NCBI RefSeq assembly: GCF_037977055.1
Contig: NZ_CP150274.1
Location: 6,138,001-6,202,000 of the forward strand
Length of the DNA: 64,000 nt
Origin: Paenibacillus sp. FSL K6-1096
GTDB lineage: Bacteria; Bacillota; Bacilli; Paenibacillales; Paenibacillaceae
Direction: 5' to 3'
Shown piece after piece: positions 8,841 through 18,012 of this stretch (positions within the stretch are counted from its first letter, which is position 1; each line of letters begins with the position of its first letter). The notes beneath the pieces are model-generated. The model ran no database searches and was not told the origin of the DNA. It worked only from the letters and a program-made list of their open reading frames with translations. The position numbers and the translations under genes are program-made.

Positions 8841-9575
8841 ATGATGAACAATATGTGTGTCGCCCACCGCGGCTTTTCCGGCAAAGCCCCTGAGAATACA
8901 CTGGCTGCCGTCCGGATGGCGCTGGCTCTGCCGTATGTACGCTGGATGGAGATTGATGTGCAGCTGACGAAGGATGGGGTGCCGGTCGTCATCCATGACT
9001 TCACGCTCGACCGCACCACGAACGGACACGGCAAGGTGAAGGATATGGATTATGAACACATGCGGCGGCTGGATGCGGGGAGCTGGAAGGGGCGTGCTTT
9101 TCGCGGAGAGCGGGTGCCTTCCTTAGAGGAGATTCTCGCCCTGGCCTCGGGGCGGCTGCGGCTGAACATTGAACTGAAGACACGGGGGGAGATGTATCCC
9201 GGTCTGGAGCAGGCGGTGATTGATCTGGTGAACGCAAGGGGCATGCGTGAGGATGTGGTGCTTACTTCGTTCGACCCCGGGGTTCTGCAGCGGATCAAGG
9301 AACTGGACCCCAGGTTTCGTACAGGCCTGATCTACGATTCCAGGTCTGGTGATCCCGCCGGGAAGCTGCATGAGCTGGGCTGCTCCCTGTTATCGATCAG
9401 CTCAGGCCGGCTCAGTCCGGTGCTGGCGAAGACGCTGGCGGAGCAGGGTGTGAAGATTATGGCCTGGACCGTGAACAAAGGCAAGGAGATGCGCCGCCTG
9501 TCCGCCATGCATTCCGATATTATGATCTGCACGAACCGGCCGGATATCTGGGGCGATATCTTTTTGAAGGCCTGA
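8841..9575 (+). CDS. Glycerophosphodiester phosphodiesterase (GDPD/UgpQ family)
   Basis: Hydrolyses glycerophosphodiesters from phospholipid turnover to glycerol-3-phosphate and an alcohol. About 244 residues, no signal peptide, so cytoplasmic like UgpQ. The catalytic signature AHRGFSGKAPENT is at the N-terminus, followed by EIDVQLTKDGVPVVIHD, which carries the metal-binding Glu/Asp and second catalytic His, and LNIELKTRG with another metal-binding Glu. GGAGG at 8828-8832 is eight bases before the ATG at 8841; GTG 8832 and 8838 are less well spaced. First gene of a run reaching the DUF92 gene. Confidence 0.93.
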   Translation: MMNNMCVAHRGFSGKAPENTLAAVRMALALPYVRWMEIDVQLTKDGVPVVIHDFTLDRTTNGHGKVKDMDYEHMRRLDAGSWKGRAFRGERVPSLEEILALASGRLRLNIELKTRGEMYPGLEQAVIDLVNARGMREDVVLTSFDPGVLQRIKELDPRFRTGLIYDSRSGDPAGKLHELGCSLLSISSGRLSPVLAKTLAEQGVKIMAWTVNKGKEMRRLSAMHSDIMICTNRPDIWGDIFLKA

Positions 9576-9635
9576 GCGAATTATAATTGTGCTTGTTCCC
9601 CTACAAATTCATGAATGAAAGAGAGCTGAAGATCA

Positions 9636-10259
9636 ATGAGTGGCACTGTCAGAAATGTATACTGTGTGGGACGTAATTACCGATTACATGCAGAAGAGCT
9701 GGGCAATCAGGTCCCGGCGGAGCCGCTGATCTTCCTGAAGCCGTCCCATGCGGCAGTAGCACTGGATAAGGCGATTATCCAACTGCCCAAGGATGCCGGC
9801 CTGATCCATTATGAAGGGGAGCTGGTGCTGCGCATTGCGCGTGACTATGTGCCGGGAATGAGTGTGCAGGAGCTGGTGGACGTCATGGCGCTGGGCCTCG
9901 ACTTCACGCTCCGTGATGTGCATAATGACCTGCAGCGCAAAGGCCTGCCCTGGACGCCCGCGAAGGGCTTCAAGAATGCGGCTCCGCTCACGCCATATAT
10001 CGCTCTGCCTGAGCAGGAGGAGCTGGAGGCCACCGATTTCACCGTCCTTAAGAACGGGGTGGAGGTTCAGCGGGGGAACGTGAAGAACATGATTTTCTCA
10101 TTGCAAAAAATCGTCGACTTCATCGCCGCCCGCTACGGGCTCGGCAAGGACGATATTATCTTCACCGGAACGCCCGCCGGCGTAGGTCCAGTGGTTACCG
10201 GCGATTCGTTCGAGCTGTTCTGGGGCGGGAAGCTGCTGGGCACCTGCCTGATCGGTTAG
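9636..10259 (+). CDS. Fumarylacetoacetate hydrolase (FAH) family protein
   Basis: 207 residues, the size of the short FAHD1-type members that act as acylpyruvate hydrolases, oxaloacetate decarboxylases or isomerases. Features are YEGELVLRI near residue 53, with the metal-binding Glu; DFTLRDVHNDLQRKGLPW near residue 90; and TGTPAGVGPV near residue 180, the conserved C-terminal motif. No catabolic pathway genes are adjacent, so the substrate is unassigned. The stop at 10259 is followed only four bases later by the DUF92 start, suggesting one transcript. Confidence 0.9.
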   Translation: MSGTVRNVYCVGRNYRLHAEELGNQVPAEPLIFLKPSHAAVALDKAIIQLPKDAGLIHYEGELVLRIARDYVPGMSVQELVDVMALGLDFTLRDVHNDLQRKGLPWTPAKGFKNAAPLTPYIALPEQEELEATDFTVLKNGVEVQRGNVKNMIFSLQKIVDFIAARYGLGKDDIIFTGTPAGVGPVVTGDSFELFWGGKLLGTCLIG

Positions 10260-10263
10260 GGCG

Positions 10264-11088
10264 ATGCGCTCTGGACTTGAAGTGCTGCAATGGCTGATCG
10301 GGGGCTGCGGGGCGCTGCTGGTCGCCGGGGCCGCGTACTGGAAGCAGTCACTCAGCTTCTCCGGAATGCTGGCCGCTGTTCTGATGGGGACAATCTACTT
10401 TGGTGCGGGCAATCTGTTCTGGTTCGGCATCCTGCTGGTGTTCTTCATCTCTTCCTCCTTATTGTCGAAGCTGCACCATGAGAATAAGGCGGAGCTGGAG
10501 GCTACCTATGACAAAACCGGACGCCGGGACGCCGGCCAGGTCTTCGCCAATGGCGGGCTGGGGATGCTGCTGGTCCTGCTGAACACGATATATCCGCTGG
10601 AAATGTGGGGTTTCCTGTTCATCGGTGTGATGGCGACTGTGACCTCAGATACGTGGGCGACAGAGATCGGAACACTGGCCAAGCGGCCGCCGCGCTCGGT
10701 GCTGAACGGGAAGGTGCTGCAGGCGGGCACCTCCGGCGGTGTATCCCTGCCGGGTACACTTGCAGCAGCGGCAGGAGGGGCGCTGATCGGCGCTTCCTCC
10801 TGGGCGCTGCGGCTGGCCTCCGGCATGACGCCCCATCCGCTGCTGCTGCTTGTTCTTGCCGGACTGCTGGGCGGGCTTGCGGGAGCTTTTGCCGACTCGG
10901 TTCTGGGTGCCACGGTACAGCGGATGAACCGCTGCACAGTCTGCGGCCGCGAGGTCGAAGCCTCGTCCCATTGCGGGAAGCAGACGGTATTCGCCAGAGG
11001 CTGGCGCTGGATGGACAATGATGCGGTGAATGCGGTAAGTTCTGTAATAGGCGGCGGTGTGGCGCTGCTGGTGAGTTACATAGGATAA
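10264..11088 (+). CDS. DUF92 family integral membrane protein
   Basis: 274 residues with about seven or eight hydrophobic segments. Family marks are SDTWATEIG near residue 130 and the Gly-rich ADSVLGATVQ near residue 215. DUF92 (TIGR00297) includes plant VTE6, a phytyl-phosphate kinase, and fits a CTP-dependent prenyl/alkyl phosphate kinase-like fold; the bacterial substrate is not known. A short Cys pair (CTVCGREVE) near residue 222 and a Cys-containing HCGKQ nearby might bind metal. Start ATG at 10264 directly follows the FAH gene. Confidence 0.85.
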   Translation: MRSGLEVLQWLIGGCGALLVAGAAYWKQSLSFSGMLAAVLMGTIYFGAGNLFWFGILLVFFISSSLLSKLHHENKAELEATYDKTGRRDAGQVFANGGLGMLLVLLNTIYPLEMWGFLFIGVMATVTSDTWATEIGTLAKRPPRSVLNGKVLQAGTSGGVSLPGTLAAAAGGALIGASSWALRLASGMTPHPLLLLVLAGLLGGLAGAFADSVLGATVQRMNRCTVCGREVEASSHCGKQTVFARGWRWMDNDAVNAVSSVIGGGVALLVSYIG

Positions 11089-11164
11089 AGGCAGCGCGGA
11101 TTACTCCCGCCTGCGTTATAATATGGAGTACATTGTTCATTCTATTTTGCGGGGAGGTGAACCG

Positions 11165-11773
11165 TTGAGCAGCGCATCTATAGACAAACATGAAGCGATT
11201 CTGGATGCCGCTTATGAGCTTTTCGGTTCGAGCGGTTTCTATGAAACGAAGATGTCGGAAGTAGCAGAGGGTGCCGGAATTGCCAAGGGAACGGTGTATT
11301 TGTATTTCAAAAGCAAGGAAGAGCTGTTCATGGCCGTCACCCGCCGGGATTGTGAAGGGTTCCTGGAGCAGCTTGAACAGAAGCTGGCCACCTGCTCCAC
11401 ATTGACAGAGAAGCTCTCCGTCATTGCCCGGCATCATCTGTTCTATTATTACGAACGCAAGCAGCATACGAAGCTGTTCTTCCGCGCACCCAACAATAAT
11501 CCTGAGCTGGTAGCCTATATGGCCGAGTTCATGGAAGCCTACATGCAGGCAGTGGTGAAGGTGCTGCTGGAGGGGGGAGCCACCGAGCCGGAGCTGATGG
11601 CGCAGTCCTACATCGGGATTCTGGACCGTCTGAAGATGGATATCCTGTTCAATCCCGGGTTTGCGGAGGCGGATGCGGATAAGCGGGCGAAGTTCGCGGC
11701 GGGGCTCTTCATGACCGGGGCACTGGGCAGTCTCCATGCTGCGCCGGAAGAGCTTCCGCCCTTTAAAATATAA
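11165..11773 (+). CDS. TetR/AcrR family transcriptional regulator
   Basis: About 202 residues. The N-terminal TetR DNA-binding domain is clear: ILDAAYELFGSSGFYETKMS, then the helix-turn-helix VAEGAGIAKGTVYLYFKSKEEL at about residues 28-49. The C-terminal ligand domain is unspecific. I place the start at TTG 11165, four bases after GGGGAGGTGA; an upstream in-frame ATG at 11123 lacks a ribosome binding site. The ABC-F gene follows 18 bases later, so the two are likely cotranscribed. Confidence 0.9.
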   Translation: MSSASIDKHEAILDAAYELFGSSGFYETKMSEVAEGAGIAKGTVYLYFKSKEELFMAVTRRDCEGFLEQLEQKLATCSTLTEKLSVIARHHLFYYYERKQHTKLFFRAPNNNPELVAYMAEFMEAYMQAVVKVLLEGGATEPELMAQSYIGILDRLKMDILFNPGFAEADADKRAKFAAGLFMTGALGSLHAAPEELPPFKI

Positions 11774-11791
11774 GGCAAGCGAGGACAACTG

Positions 11792-13732
11792 ATGAATATT
11801 ATGACGGTGGAACATCTCTCCAAAAGCTACGGGGAGAAGACCCTGTTCCGCGATGCCTCCTTCGGCATGGATGACAGGGATAAGATTGGAGTAATCGGGG
11901 TCAACGGCACAGGGAAATCAACCTTTCTGAAAATCATTGCCGGGCTGGAGACTGCGGATGAAGGACAGATTGCCATCGGCAACGATGTGCGCGTGCAGTA
12001 TCTGGCCCAGAACCCGCCTTATGAGCCTGACAATACCGTATTGCAGCAGGTATTCGCCGGAGACGACCCGGGGCTTGCCGCGATGCGGGAGTATATGGAG
12101 ATTCTCGCGCTGCTGGAGCAGCAGCCGGGAGATGCGGAGCTGGAGCGCAGGCTGGTCAAAGCCAGCCAGACTATAGATGCCGCCGGTGCCTGGCAGCTGG
12201 AGAGCGAGGCCAAGACCGTCCTGACGAAGCTCGGCATTACCGGGTTCGATGCGCGGATGGAGAGCCTCTCCGGCGGGCAGCGCAAGCGCGTGGCACTGGC
12301 AGCTGCGCTGATTACACCTTCGGAGCTGCTGATTCTGGATGAGCCTACGAACCATATTGATACGGATTCCGTAGCCTGGCTGGAGCAGTATCTGCAGAAG
12401 CGGCGCGGCGCGCTGCTGATGGTTACGCATGACCGGTATTTCCTGGAGAGAGTAGCGGGAGTAATGCTGGAGTTGGACGGCGGGAATCTGTACCGCTACG
12501 AAGCGAACTATTCCCGCTTCCTGGAGCTGAAGGCGGAACGCGAGGAACGCGAGGCCTCGGAGGAGCAGAAGCGCAAGAATCTGCTGCGCACCGAGCTGGC
12601 CTGGATCCGCCGCGGAGCCAAGGCCCGCTCAACCAAGCAGAAGGCGCGGATTGACCGCTTCGAGAAGCTGAAGGCTAGCGTGGGCGGGGCTTCCTCCTCT
12701 TCGCTGGATATCTCCGTGGCCTCCACCAGACTGGGCCGCAAAATCATCGAAATTCAGAATCTCACAAAATCACTGGACGGCCGGACCTTGATCAAGGATC
12801 TGTCCTATATCGCTGTGCCGCAGGACCGGGTCGGGATTGTCGGCAAGAACGGCAGCGGCAAATCGACCCTGCTGAACCTGATTGCGGGCAAGCTTACGCC
12901 TGACAGCGGCCAGGTGGAGCTGGGGGCCACCGTCAAGCTCGGCTACTTCACTCAGGAGCATCAGGATATGGACCTTAGCCTGCGGGCGATTGAATATGTG
13001 AAGGAAGAGGCGGAGATCATCAGAACGGCGGACGGCAGTGTCATCACTGCGGCGCAAATGCTTGAACGCTTCCTTTTCCCGCCAGCCATGCAGTGGACCC
13101 CAATCTCCAAGCTCTCCGGCGGCGAGAAAAGACGTCTGTACCTGCTGCGCGTCCTTATGGGTGCCCCGAACGTGCTGCTGCTGGATGAGCCGACAAATGA
13201 TCTGGATATCGGCACACTTGCTGTGCTGGAGGATTACCTGGATGAATTCCCGGGCGTCGTCTTCACCGTATCGCATGACCGCTACTTCCTGGACCGGACG
13301 GTGGATAAGCTGATTGCCTTCGAGGAAGGGACGATCCGCCTGCATGTCGGGGACTATACGGAATATGAAGAGTGGCTGGCGAAGAACGTGCCGTCCGCTG
13401 TAGGCGGGAGCTCCGGCAAGGCAGACACCGGCTCCGGACGCACGGGCTCCGGCGCCCCGGAAGGCGGGCAGGCTCCGGCAGCCGCCGCGCCGCGCGAGAA
13501 GCTGAAGTTCACCTTCAAGGAGCAGCGCGAATATGAGGGAATCGATGAGGCGATCGAGCAGGCGGAGCAGCATCTGGCCGACATTACGGCACAGATGGAG
13601 GCGGCCTTCGCTGACTCCGGCAGGCTGCAGGAGCTGGTAGAGCAGCAGCGGCAGGGAGAGGCTGAACTGGAGCGGCTGATGGAGCGCTGGACCTATCTGA
13701 ACGAGCTGGCTGAGAAGATCGCCGGGAAGTAA
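11792..13732 (+). CDS. ABC-F family ATPase, Uup/YfmR type
   Basis: 646 residues with no membrane segments and two tandem ABC domains. Domain 1 has Walker A GVNGTGKST near residue 36, signature LSGGQRKRVALA and Walker B LLILDEPTNH. Domain 2 has GKNGSGKST near residue 352, LSGGEKRRLYLL and LLLDEPTND. The interdomain linker is charged and helical (ERFLELKAEREEREASEEQK region). A low-complexity Gly/Ser/Pro stretch (about 536-565) precedes a C-terminal coiled coil (about 570-640), the CTD found in Uup and B. subtilis YfmR. ABC-F proteins act on the ribosome; YfmR/Uup relieve stalling and overlap EF-P function. Not obviously a resistance ARE protein. Confidence 0.92.
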   Translation: MNIMTVEHLSKSYGEKTLFRDASFGMDDRDKIGVIGVNGTGKSTFLKIIAGLETADEGQIAIGNDVRVQYLAQNPPYEPDNTVLQQVFAGDDPGLAAMREYMEILALLEQQPGDAELERRLVKASQTIDAAGAWQLESEAKTVLTKLGITGFDARMESLSGGQRKRVALAAALITPSELLILDEPTNHIDTDSVAWLEQYLQKRRGALLMVTHDRYFLERVAGVMLELDGGNLYRYEANYSRFLELKAEREEREASEEQKRKNLLRTELAWIRRGAKARSTKQKARIDRFEKLKASVGGASSSSLDISVASTRLGRKIIEIQNLTKSLDGRTLIKDLSYIAVPQDRVGIVGKNGSGKSTLLNLIAGKLTPDSGQVELGATVKLGYFTQEHQDMDLSLRAIEYVKEEAEIIRTADGSVITAAQMLERFLFPPAMQWTPISKLSGGEKRRLYLLRVLMGAPNVLLLDEPTNDLDIGTLAVLEDYLDEFPGVVFTVSHDRYFLDRTVDKLIAFEEGTIRLHVGDYTEYEEWLAKNVPSAVGGSSGKADTGSGRTGSGAPEGGQAPAAAAPREKLKFTFKEQREYEGIDEAIEQAEQHLADITAQMEAAFADSGRLQELVEQQRQGEAELERLMERWTYLNELAEKIAGK

Positions 13733-13772
13733 CATAAGGGAGAGATAAATAAGAAGGAAGGAGCCAGTAACC

Positions 13773-14261
13773 GTGAACCATTCAATCGAAGCCGCTGTGG
13801 CGCTGCGCTCCTCCGGCCGCGCGGAAGAGGCCAGGGCGATGCTGCTTCAGCTACTGCCGGCAGATAGCAGCAATGCAGAGCTGCATTATCAGCTGGCGTG
13901 GACGCATGATGTCCTGGGCCTGGAGCGTGAGGCGGTGCCCTATTACGAGCAGAGCCTTGCTCTGGGTCTGCCGGATGATGAGCAGAAGGCAGGGGCTATG
14001 CTGGGCCTGGGCAGCACCTACCGGACGCTGGGGCAGTATGCCGAGTCCCGGGCGCTGCTGGAGCAGGGTGTCCTTGAATTCCCGCAGCGTGCGGAATTTA
14101 AGGCTTTTCTGGCGATGGCCCTGCATAATCTCGGTGCGCACACGGAGGCGATGGAGCTGCTGCTTAAGCTGCTTGCGGATTCCTCCGCCGATGCGGGCAT
14201 CCAGGATTACAAGAAGGCGATCATGTTCTATGCAGATAAGCTTGAGCAGGTATGGCCTTAA
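13773..14261 (+). CDS. Tetratricopeptide-repeat protein (TPR_5-like)
   Basis: 162 residues made of helical TPR-like repeats: AELHYQLAWTHDVLGLEREA, then GLGSTYRTLGQYAESRALLE, then FLAMALHNLGAHTEAMELLL, each about 34-40 residues apart. It resembles the TPR_5 (PF12688) group of short Bacillales proteins. The start is GTG 13773, with AAGGAG about 8 bases upstream. It follows the ABC-F gene by 40 bases and ends at a bidirectional terminator. Partner unknown. Confidence 0.82.
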   Translation: MNHSIEAAVALRSSGRAEEARAMLLQLLPADSSNAELHYQLAWTHDVLGLEREAVPYYEQSLALGLPDDEQKAGAMLGLGSTYRTLGQYAESRALLEQGVLEFPQRAEFKAFLAMALHNLGAHTEAMELLLKLLADSSADAGIQDYKKAIMFYADKLEQVWP

Positions 14262-14275
14262 CCGCAATATAACCG

Positions 14276-14322
14276 AAAAAGAGCTGCACCAGCCATTCAC
14301 ATGAGCCGGTGCAGCTCTTTTT
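14276..14322. terminator. Bidirectional rho-independent terminator
   Basis: AAAAAGAGCTGCACC (14276-14290) and GGTGCAGCTCTTTTT (14308-14322) form a perfect 15-bp stem with A-run and T-run at its ends. It serves the plus-strand TPR gene and the minus-strand M42 peptidase gene. Confidence 0.93.
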
Positions 14323-14358
14323 GTTGTATTTCTATTTATGCCTGGCTATCGCCAGCTC

Positions 14359-15402
14359 TCAGTTCGTGCCGACATAAGCGGCCAGCAGTTTGGCTGTGTT
14401 GAGCACAGCATCTTTGTGGGTCCGCTCCATGGAATGGGAGGCATGGACGCCTGGACCGATCAGCGCGGCCCGGATGTTGTTGCCGCCGCGCAGGGCGGCA
14501 GAGGCGTCTGAGCCGTACTGCGGATAGATGTCTACCGCGAACGGAATCGCCAGAGCATTCGCCAGCTCAATCATCCGGCTGGTCATCGTATAGTCATACG
14601 GGCCGGAGGAATCCTTGGCGCAGATTGAGACATCGGTCTCCTTGCAGCTCAGGTCATCGCCCATTGCGCCCATATCGACGGCAATCATCTCGTGGATTCC
14701 GTCGGGAATCCAGGCTGCGCCGTGCCCGACCTCTTCATAATTGGAGATGAGCAGGGACAGGTTATGCAACGGCTTCCAGCCTTCGCGGCGGATGCTCTCC
14801 AGCAGCCCGAACAGGGCGGCTACGCTGGCTTTGTCGTCCAGATGGCGGGATTTGATATATCCGCTTGGCGTAAGCACAGGACGGGCATCGAACGAGATGA
14901 AGTCGCCGACAGCAATGCCCAGCTTGAGCACATCGTCTTTGGTCGAGACCCGTTCATCGATACGGATCTCCATATTCTCTTCGGAACGCTTGAACTCACG
15001 CGCATCGGCATAGACATGCACCGAAGGGTGGCTGGTAAGAATCGTACCGGTATAGGTTAATCCGCTGCGCGTATGGATGATGCAGTATTCATTCTCAATA
15101 CTGTGCATGCTGAACCCGCCTACCGAGGTCAGGCGGAGCGTGCCATTAGGCTTAATAGAGCGGACCATCGCGCCGAGCGTATCCACATGGGCGCTGATGC
15201 CGATAGTGCGGGAAGGATCCAGTCCGGGCACAGTGAGAATCGCGCCGCCTTTTTCGTTCCAGCTTAGCGGAATGTCCAGTGCAGCCGCCTCTTCAGCGAC
15301 CAGGGCCATCGCCTGGGCGGTGAAGCCGCTGGGACTGGGCGTGTTAAGCAGCTTTTGGAGCAGGGTAAGAATATATTCTTCGTTGGGATGAATGGTAAGC
15401 AA
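14359..15402 (-). CDS. M42 family aminopeptidase (dinuclear zinc metallopeptidase)
   Basis: 347 residues, the normal size for the M42 glutamyl/deblocking aminopeptidases that form large TET assemblies in the cytoplasm. Metal ligands are visible: GISAHVDTLG (His), RHLDDKAS (bridging Asp), NYEEVGHG (catalytic Glu and metal Glu), AVDMGAMGDD (Asp) and HASHSMERTH (His) near the C-terminus. The start is TTG at 15402 with TAGGAGG seven to eight bases upstream. Twenty-seven bases separate it from the LapA-like gene, so the two are probably cotranscribed. Confidence 0.92.
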   Translation of the reverse strand: MLTIHPNEEYILTLLQKLLNTPSPSGFTAQAMALVAEEAAALDIPLSWNEKGGAILTVPGLDPSRTIGISAHVDTLGAMVRSIKPNGTLRLTSVGGFSMHSIENEYCIIHTRSGLTYTGTILTSHPSVHVYADAREFKRSEENMEIRIDERVSTKDDVLKLGIAVGDFISFDARPVLTPSGYIKSRHLDDKASVAALFGLLESIRREGWKPLHNLSLLISNYEEVGHGAAWIPDGIHEMIAVDMGAMGDDLSCKETDVSICAKDSSGPYDYTMTSRMIELANALAIPFAVDIYPQYGSDASAALRGGNNIRAALIGPGVHASHSMERTHKDAVLNTAKLLAAYVGTN

Positions 15403-15429
15403 GGGGGTTCCTCCTATTCGTTATATGGG

Positions 15430-15750
15430 TTATCTCTGAGCGGGTTCCTCCGTCTGGAGGGGGTCATCCTGAACGCCTGGCACATCCATAACATTACCGG
15501 CATCACTGAGCTTGGCCAGCTCTGTCTTCAGGCTCTTAATTTCCTTCTGCAGCTTATACTGGCGGTAGATGCCGTAAGAACCGACGACCACGCCGCCAAT
15601 CAGCGCGCAGCCCAGAATTATCAGAATCAGCGGGATGCTGACCACATCGAAGCCGAAATTAACCGGCACCGGATCAACGTTCATTACTGCGAATATTGCA
15701 GTCAACAGGGCAAAGATCAAACCTAATATTAGCGACCACTGAAATCTCAT
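15430..15750 (-). CDS. LapA-domain membrane protein (DUF1049)
   Basis: 106 residues with two membrane segments (about 6-25 and 38-62). The NVDPVPVNFGF stretch between them is the typical LapA/DUF1049 loop. A short coiled coil (YKLQKEIKSLKTELAKL) and a disordered tail follow. In Gram-negatives LapA assists lipopolysaccharide assembly; Gram-positive members have no such role, so only the domain is known. ATG 15750 has GAGGAGG well placed. It leads into the M42 peptidase gene. Confidence 0.85.
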   Translation of the reverse strand: MRFQWSLILGLIFALLTAIFAVMNVDPVPVNFGFDVVSIPLILIILGCALIGGVVVGSYGIYRQYKLQKEIKSLKTELAKLSDAGNVMDVPGVQDDPLQTEEPAQR

Positions 15751-15783
15751 ATGAATTCCTCCTCGGTTCGGTGTGACAAACTA

Positions 15784-15812
15784 AATCCCTTGCCCGGGTA
15801 GGGCAAGGGATT
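15784..15812 (-). terminator. Terminator downstream of pepF
   Basis: AATCCCTTGCCC (15784-15795) and GGGCAAGGGATT (15801-15812) form a 12-bp perfect stem. On the minus strand a T-rich stretch follows. It separates pepF from the LapA-like gene. Confidence 0.8.
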
Positions 15813-15835
15813 ACTGTTATCCTAAGCGCTCCGGC

Positions 15836-17626
15836 TTATTTGGTCAACTGCTCCATCTGCTCAATTACATTCTCGAAGACGCTCATCGCTTCGCGTATCG
15901 GTTCAGGCGAGGACATGTCAACGCCGGCCTTGGCCAGGATATTGATCGAATAATCACTGCCGCCGCTCTTCAGGAAGCCGAGGTAACGGTCCACCGCCGG
16001 TTTGCCCTCCTCCAGAATCTGTTTGGAGAAGCTCGTCGCCGCCGAGAAGCCGGTAGCATATTTATAGACATAGAAGCTGTTATAGAAATGCGGAATCCGC
16101 GCCCATTCCATCTCGATGTCCTTATCGACCACCATATCCTTGCCGTAATACTTGACGTTCAGGTCGTAGTAAATGGCGGACAGATCCTGCGGAGTCAGCG
16201 CTTCGCCATCCTCGGCACGCTGGTGGATAATCTTCTCGAATTCAGCGAACATCGTCTGCCGGAACACCGTGGTGCGGAACTGGTCGGCGTAATAGGTGAG
16301 CAGGTACATTTTCTCCTTCGGATCGGTAGACTTCTTCAGCAGATAATCCATCAGCAGGGCCTCGTTGGTCGTGGAAGCCACCTCCGCCAGGAAAATCGTG
16401 TATTGCGCATCCCGGTACTTCAGCGCCGTGTCCGAATAGTACGAATGCAGGGCATGACCCATCTCATGGGCCAGCGTGAACATGCTGTTCAGGTTATCGT
16501 TGTGGTTCAGCAGCACGTACGGGTGGGTGCCGTAAGCTCCCCAGCTGTAAGCGCCGGTGCGTTTGTTCTCGTTCTCATACACATCAATCCAGCCGTTATC
16601 ATACCCTTGCTGCAGTACGCTCAGATAATCCTCGCCCAGCGGCTTAAGGCCTTCCTTGGTGATCTTCTTGGCTTCATCGAACGTGATGTCCAGCTTGTAT
16701 TCGTCCACGAGCGGAGCGAACAGATCATACATATGTAGCTCATCCACACCCAGCAGCTTCTGGCGCAGCTTCATATAACGGTGCATCAGCGGCAGGCTCT
16801 CATGGATGGTATCAATCAGGTTCGTGTAGACTTCCTTCGGAATATTGTCGCCATAGAGGGACATTTCCAGCACGGAAGGGTATTTGCGGACACGGGAGTA
16901 GAACACGTTCTTGTTCACATTCGCGCTCAGCGTGGCGGCAATGGTGTTCTTCTGCTTGGCGTAAGTGTCGTAGACCGCCTTGAAGGCATTCTTGCGCACC
17001 TCACGGTCCGGACTTTCAAGGAACTGAATATAGCTGCCATGGGTCAGCTCGACTTCCTTGCCTTCTTCGTTCTTGATCTTCGGGAACTTCAGGTCCGCAT
17101 TGTTCAGCATGCCGAACACGGTCTGCGGGGCCTGGGCCAGCGTACCGACCTGAGCGAGCAGGGCTTCCTCCGCCTTGGACAGCACATGCGCCTTCTCGCG
17201 CTTCATTTCCGTCAGTGTGAAGGTGTAATCAGACAGGGAAGGATCAGCGATGAACTGGTCCAGTGTTGCGTCAGGCAGGGCCAGAATCTCCGGTGTCACA
17301 AAAGAAAGGGCTTCTCCGGCTTCCACGCCCAGCTTCTTGGCCTTCTGGGAGAGCGCCTGATACTTCGGAGCGGCTGTGTCCTCATCCTGGCGCATATGCG
17401 CATAGACATAGAGGCGTTCAGTCAGGAGCGACATTTTGTCGTCCAGCTCGAAGCACTTCTTGAGGGTATCGGCCGAATCCAGCTTACCCTGGAAGGCGGC
17501 GGCGCTGGCAATCAGCTCTTTGACTTCCTTATATTCGGCATCCCACTGCTCCTCTGAAGCAAACATATCTTCAAGCTTCCAGCGGTTCTCGGCGGGCACT
17601 TCACTTCTCTTAGGTAATTGTTCCAT
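15836..17626 (-). CDS. pepF: Oligoendopeptidase F (M3 family)
   Basis: 596 residues from the ATG at 17626. Zinc metallopeptidase that cleaves peptides of about 7-17 residues, normally cytoplasmic. The zinc motif is LAHEMGHALHSYY near residue 380, with the third ligand in FLAEVASTTNEAL. The PepF N-terminal domain (PF08439) precedes the M3 domain. The start at 17626 has GAGGAGG six to seven bases upstream and gives MEQLPKRSEVP, as usual for the family. The frame continues upstream to another ATG at 17752, also with a perfect AGGAGG, adding 42 residues with a signal-like hydrophobic stretch (see findings). Confidence 0.93.
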   Translation of the reverse strand: MEQLPKRSEVPAENRWKLEDMFASEEQWDAEYKEVKELIASAAAFQGKLDSADTLKKCFELDDKMSLLTERLYVYAHMRQDEDTAAPKYQALSQKAKKLGVEAGEALSFVTPEILALPDATLDQFIADPSLSDYTFTLTEMKREKAHVLSKAEEALLAQVGTLAQAPQTVFGMLNNADLKFPKIKNEEGKEVELTHGSYIQFLESPDREVRKNAFKAVYDTYAKQKNTIAATLSANVNKNVFYSRVRKYPSVLEMSLYGDNIPKEVYTNLIDTIHESLPLMHRYMKLRQKLLGVDELHMYDLFAPLVDEYKLDITFDEAKKITKEGLKPLGEDYLSVLQQGYDNGWIDVYENENKRTGAYSWGAYGTHPYVLLNHNDNLNSMFTLAHEMGHALHSYYSDTALKYRDAQYTIFLAEVASTTNEALLMDYLLKKSTDPKEKMYLLTYYADQFRTTVFRQTMFAEFEKIIHQRAEDGEALTPQDLSAIYYDLNVKYYGKDMVVDKDIEMEWARIPHFYNSFYVYKYATGFSAATSFSKQILEEGKPAVDRYLGFLKSGGSDYSINILAKAGVDMSSPEPIREAMSVFENVIEQMEQLTK

Positions 17627-17835
17627 GGAAATCCTCCTCGGTTGTTGGGATGCGGCTGGCCTGCTCAGCAGCTGCGGGGCTGCCGGCGGCAGATTCCCCT
17701 GCAGCAGACTGAGCGCCAGCAGAAGCGGGAGAGATTTGGCAATAACGGACATGGCGGCAGCCTCCTGTATTCATAGGTCCGCTTAGTATGTCCAGCCAAT
17801 TCCTCTTTATGAAAAATCCGGTCTGCCCGGCGGTG

Positions 17836-18006
17836 TCAGGCCAGCAGACTGTAAATAATGAAGACAAAAGCCAGCGCAATCATAATCACTGCGGTTAGCG
17901 CCATGCCGCGTTTGAACCGCTGGGGCATTCTGTCCTTGCTCATAATCAGTACAGCGCCCAGACACAGAACAGCGATGATATAGATAACAAGACTCTCGTT
18001 ATTCAT
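17836..18006 (-). CDS. Small membrane protein, 56 residues, unknown function
   Basis: Read by hand on the minus strand: MNNESLVIYIIAVLCLGAVL, then a basic loop SKDRMPQRFKRG, then a second membrane segment to the end. Two predicted helices (about 6-22 and 34-54) with a positively charged connecting loop. ATG at 18006 follows AGGTGTAGG. It begins six bases after the stop of the 79-residue gene, so the two appear coupled. No family recognised. Confidence 0.65.
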   Translation of the reverse strand: MNNESLVIYIIAVLCLGAVLIMSKDRMPQRFKRGMALTAVIMIALAFVFIIYSLLA

Positions 18007-18012
18007 ATCTGC

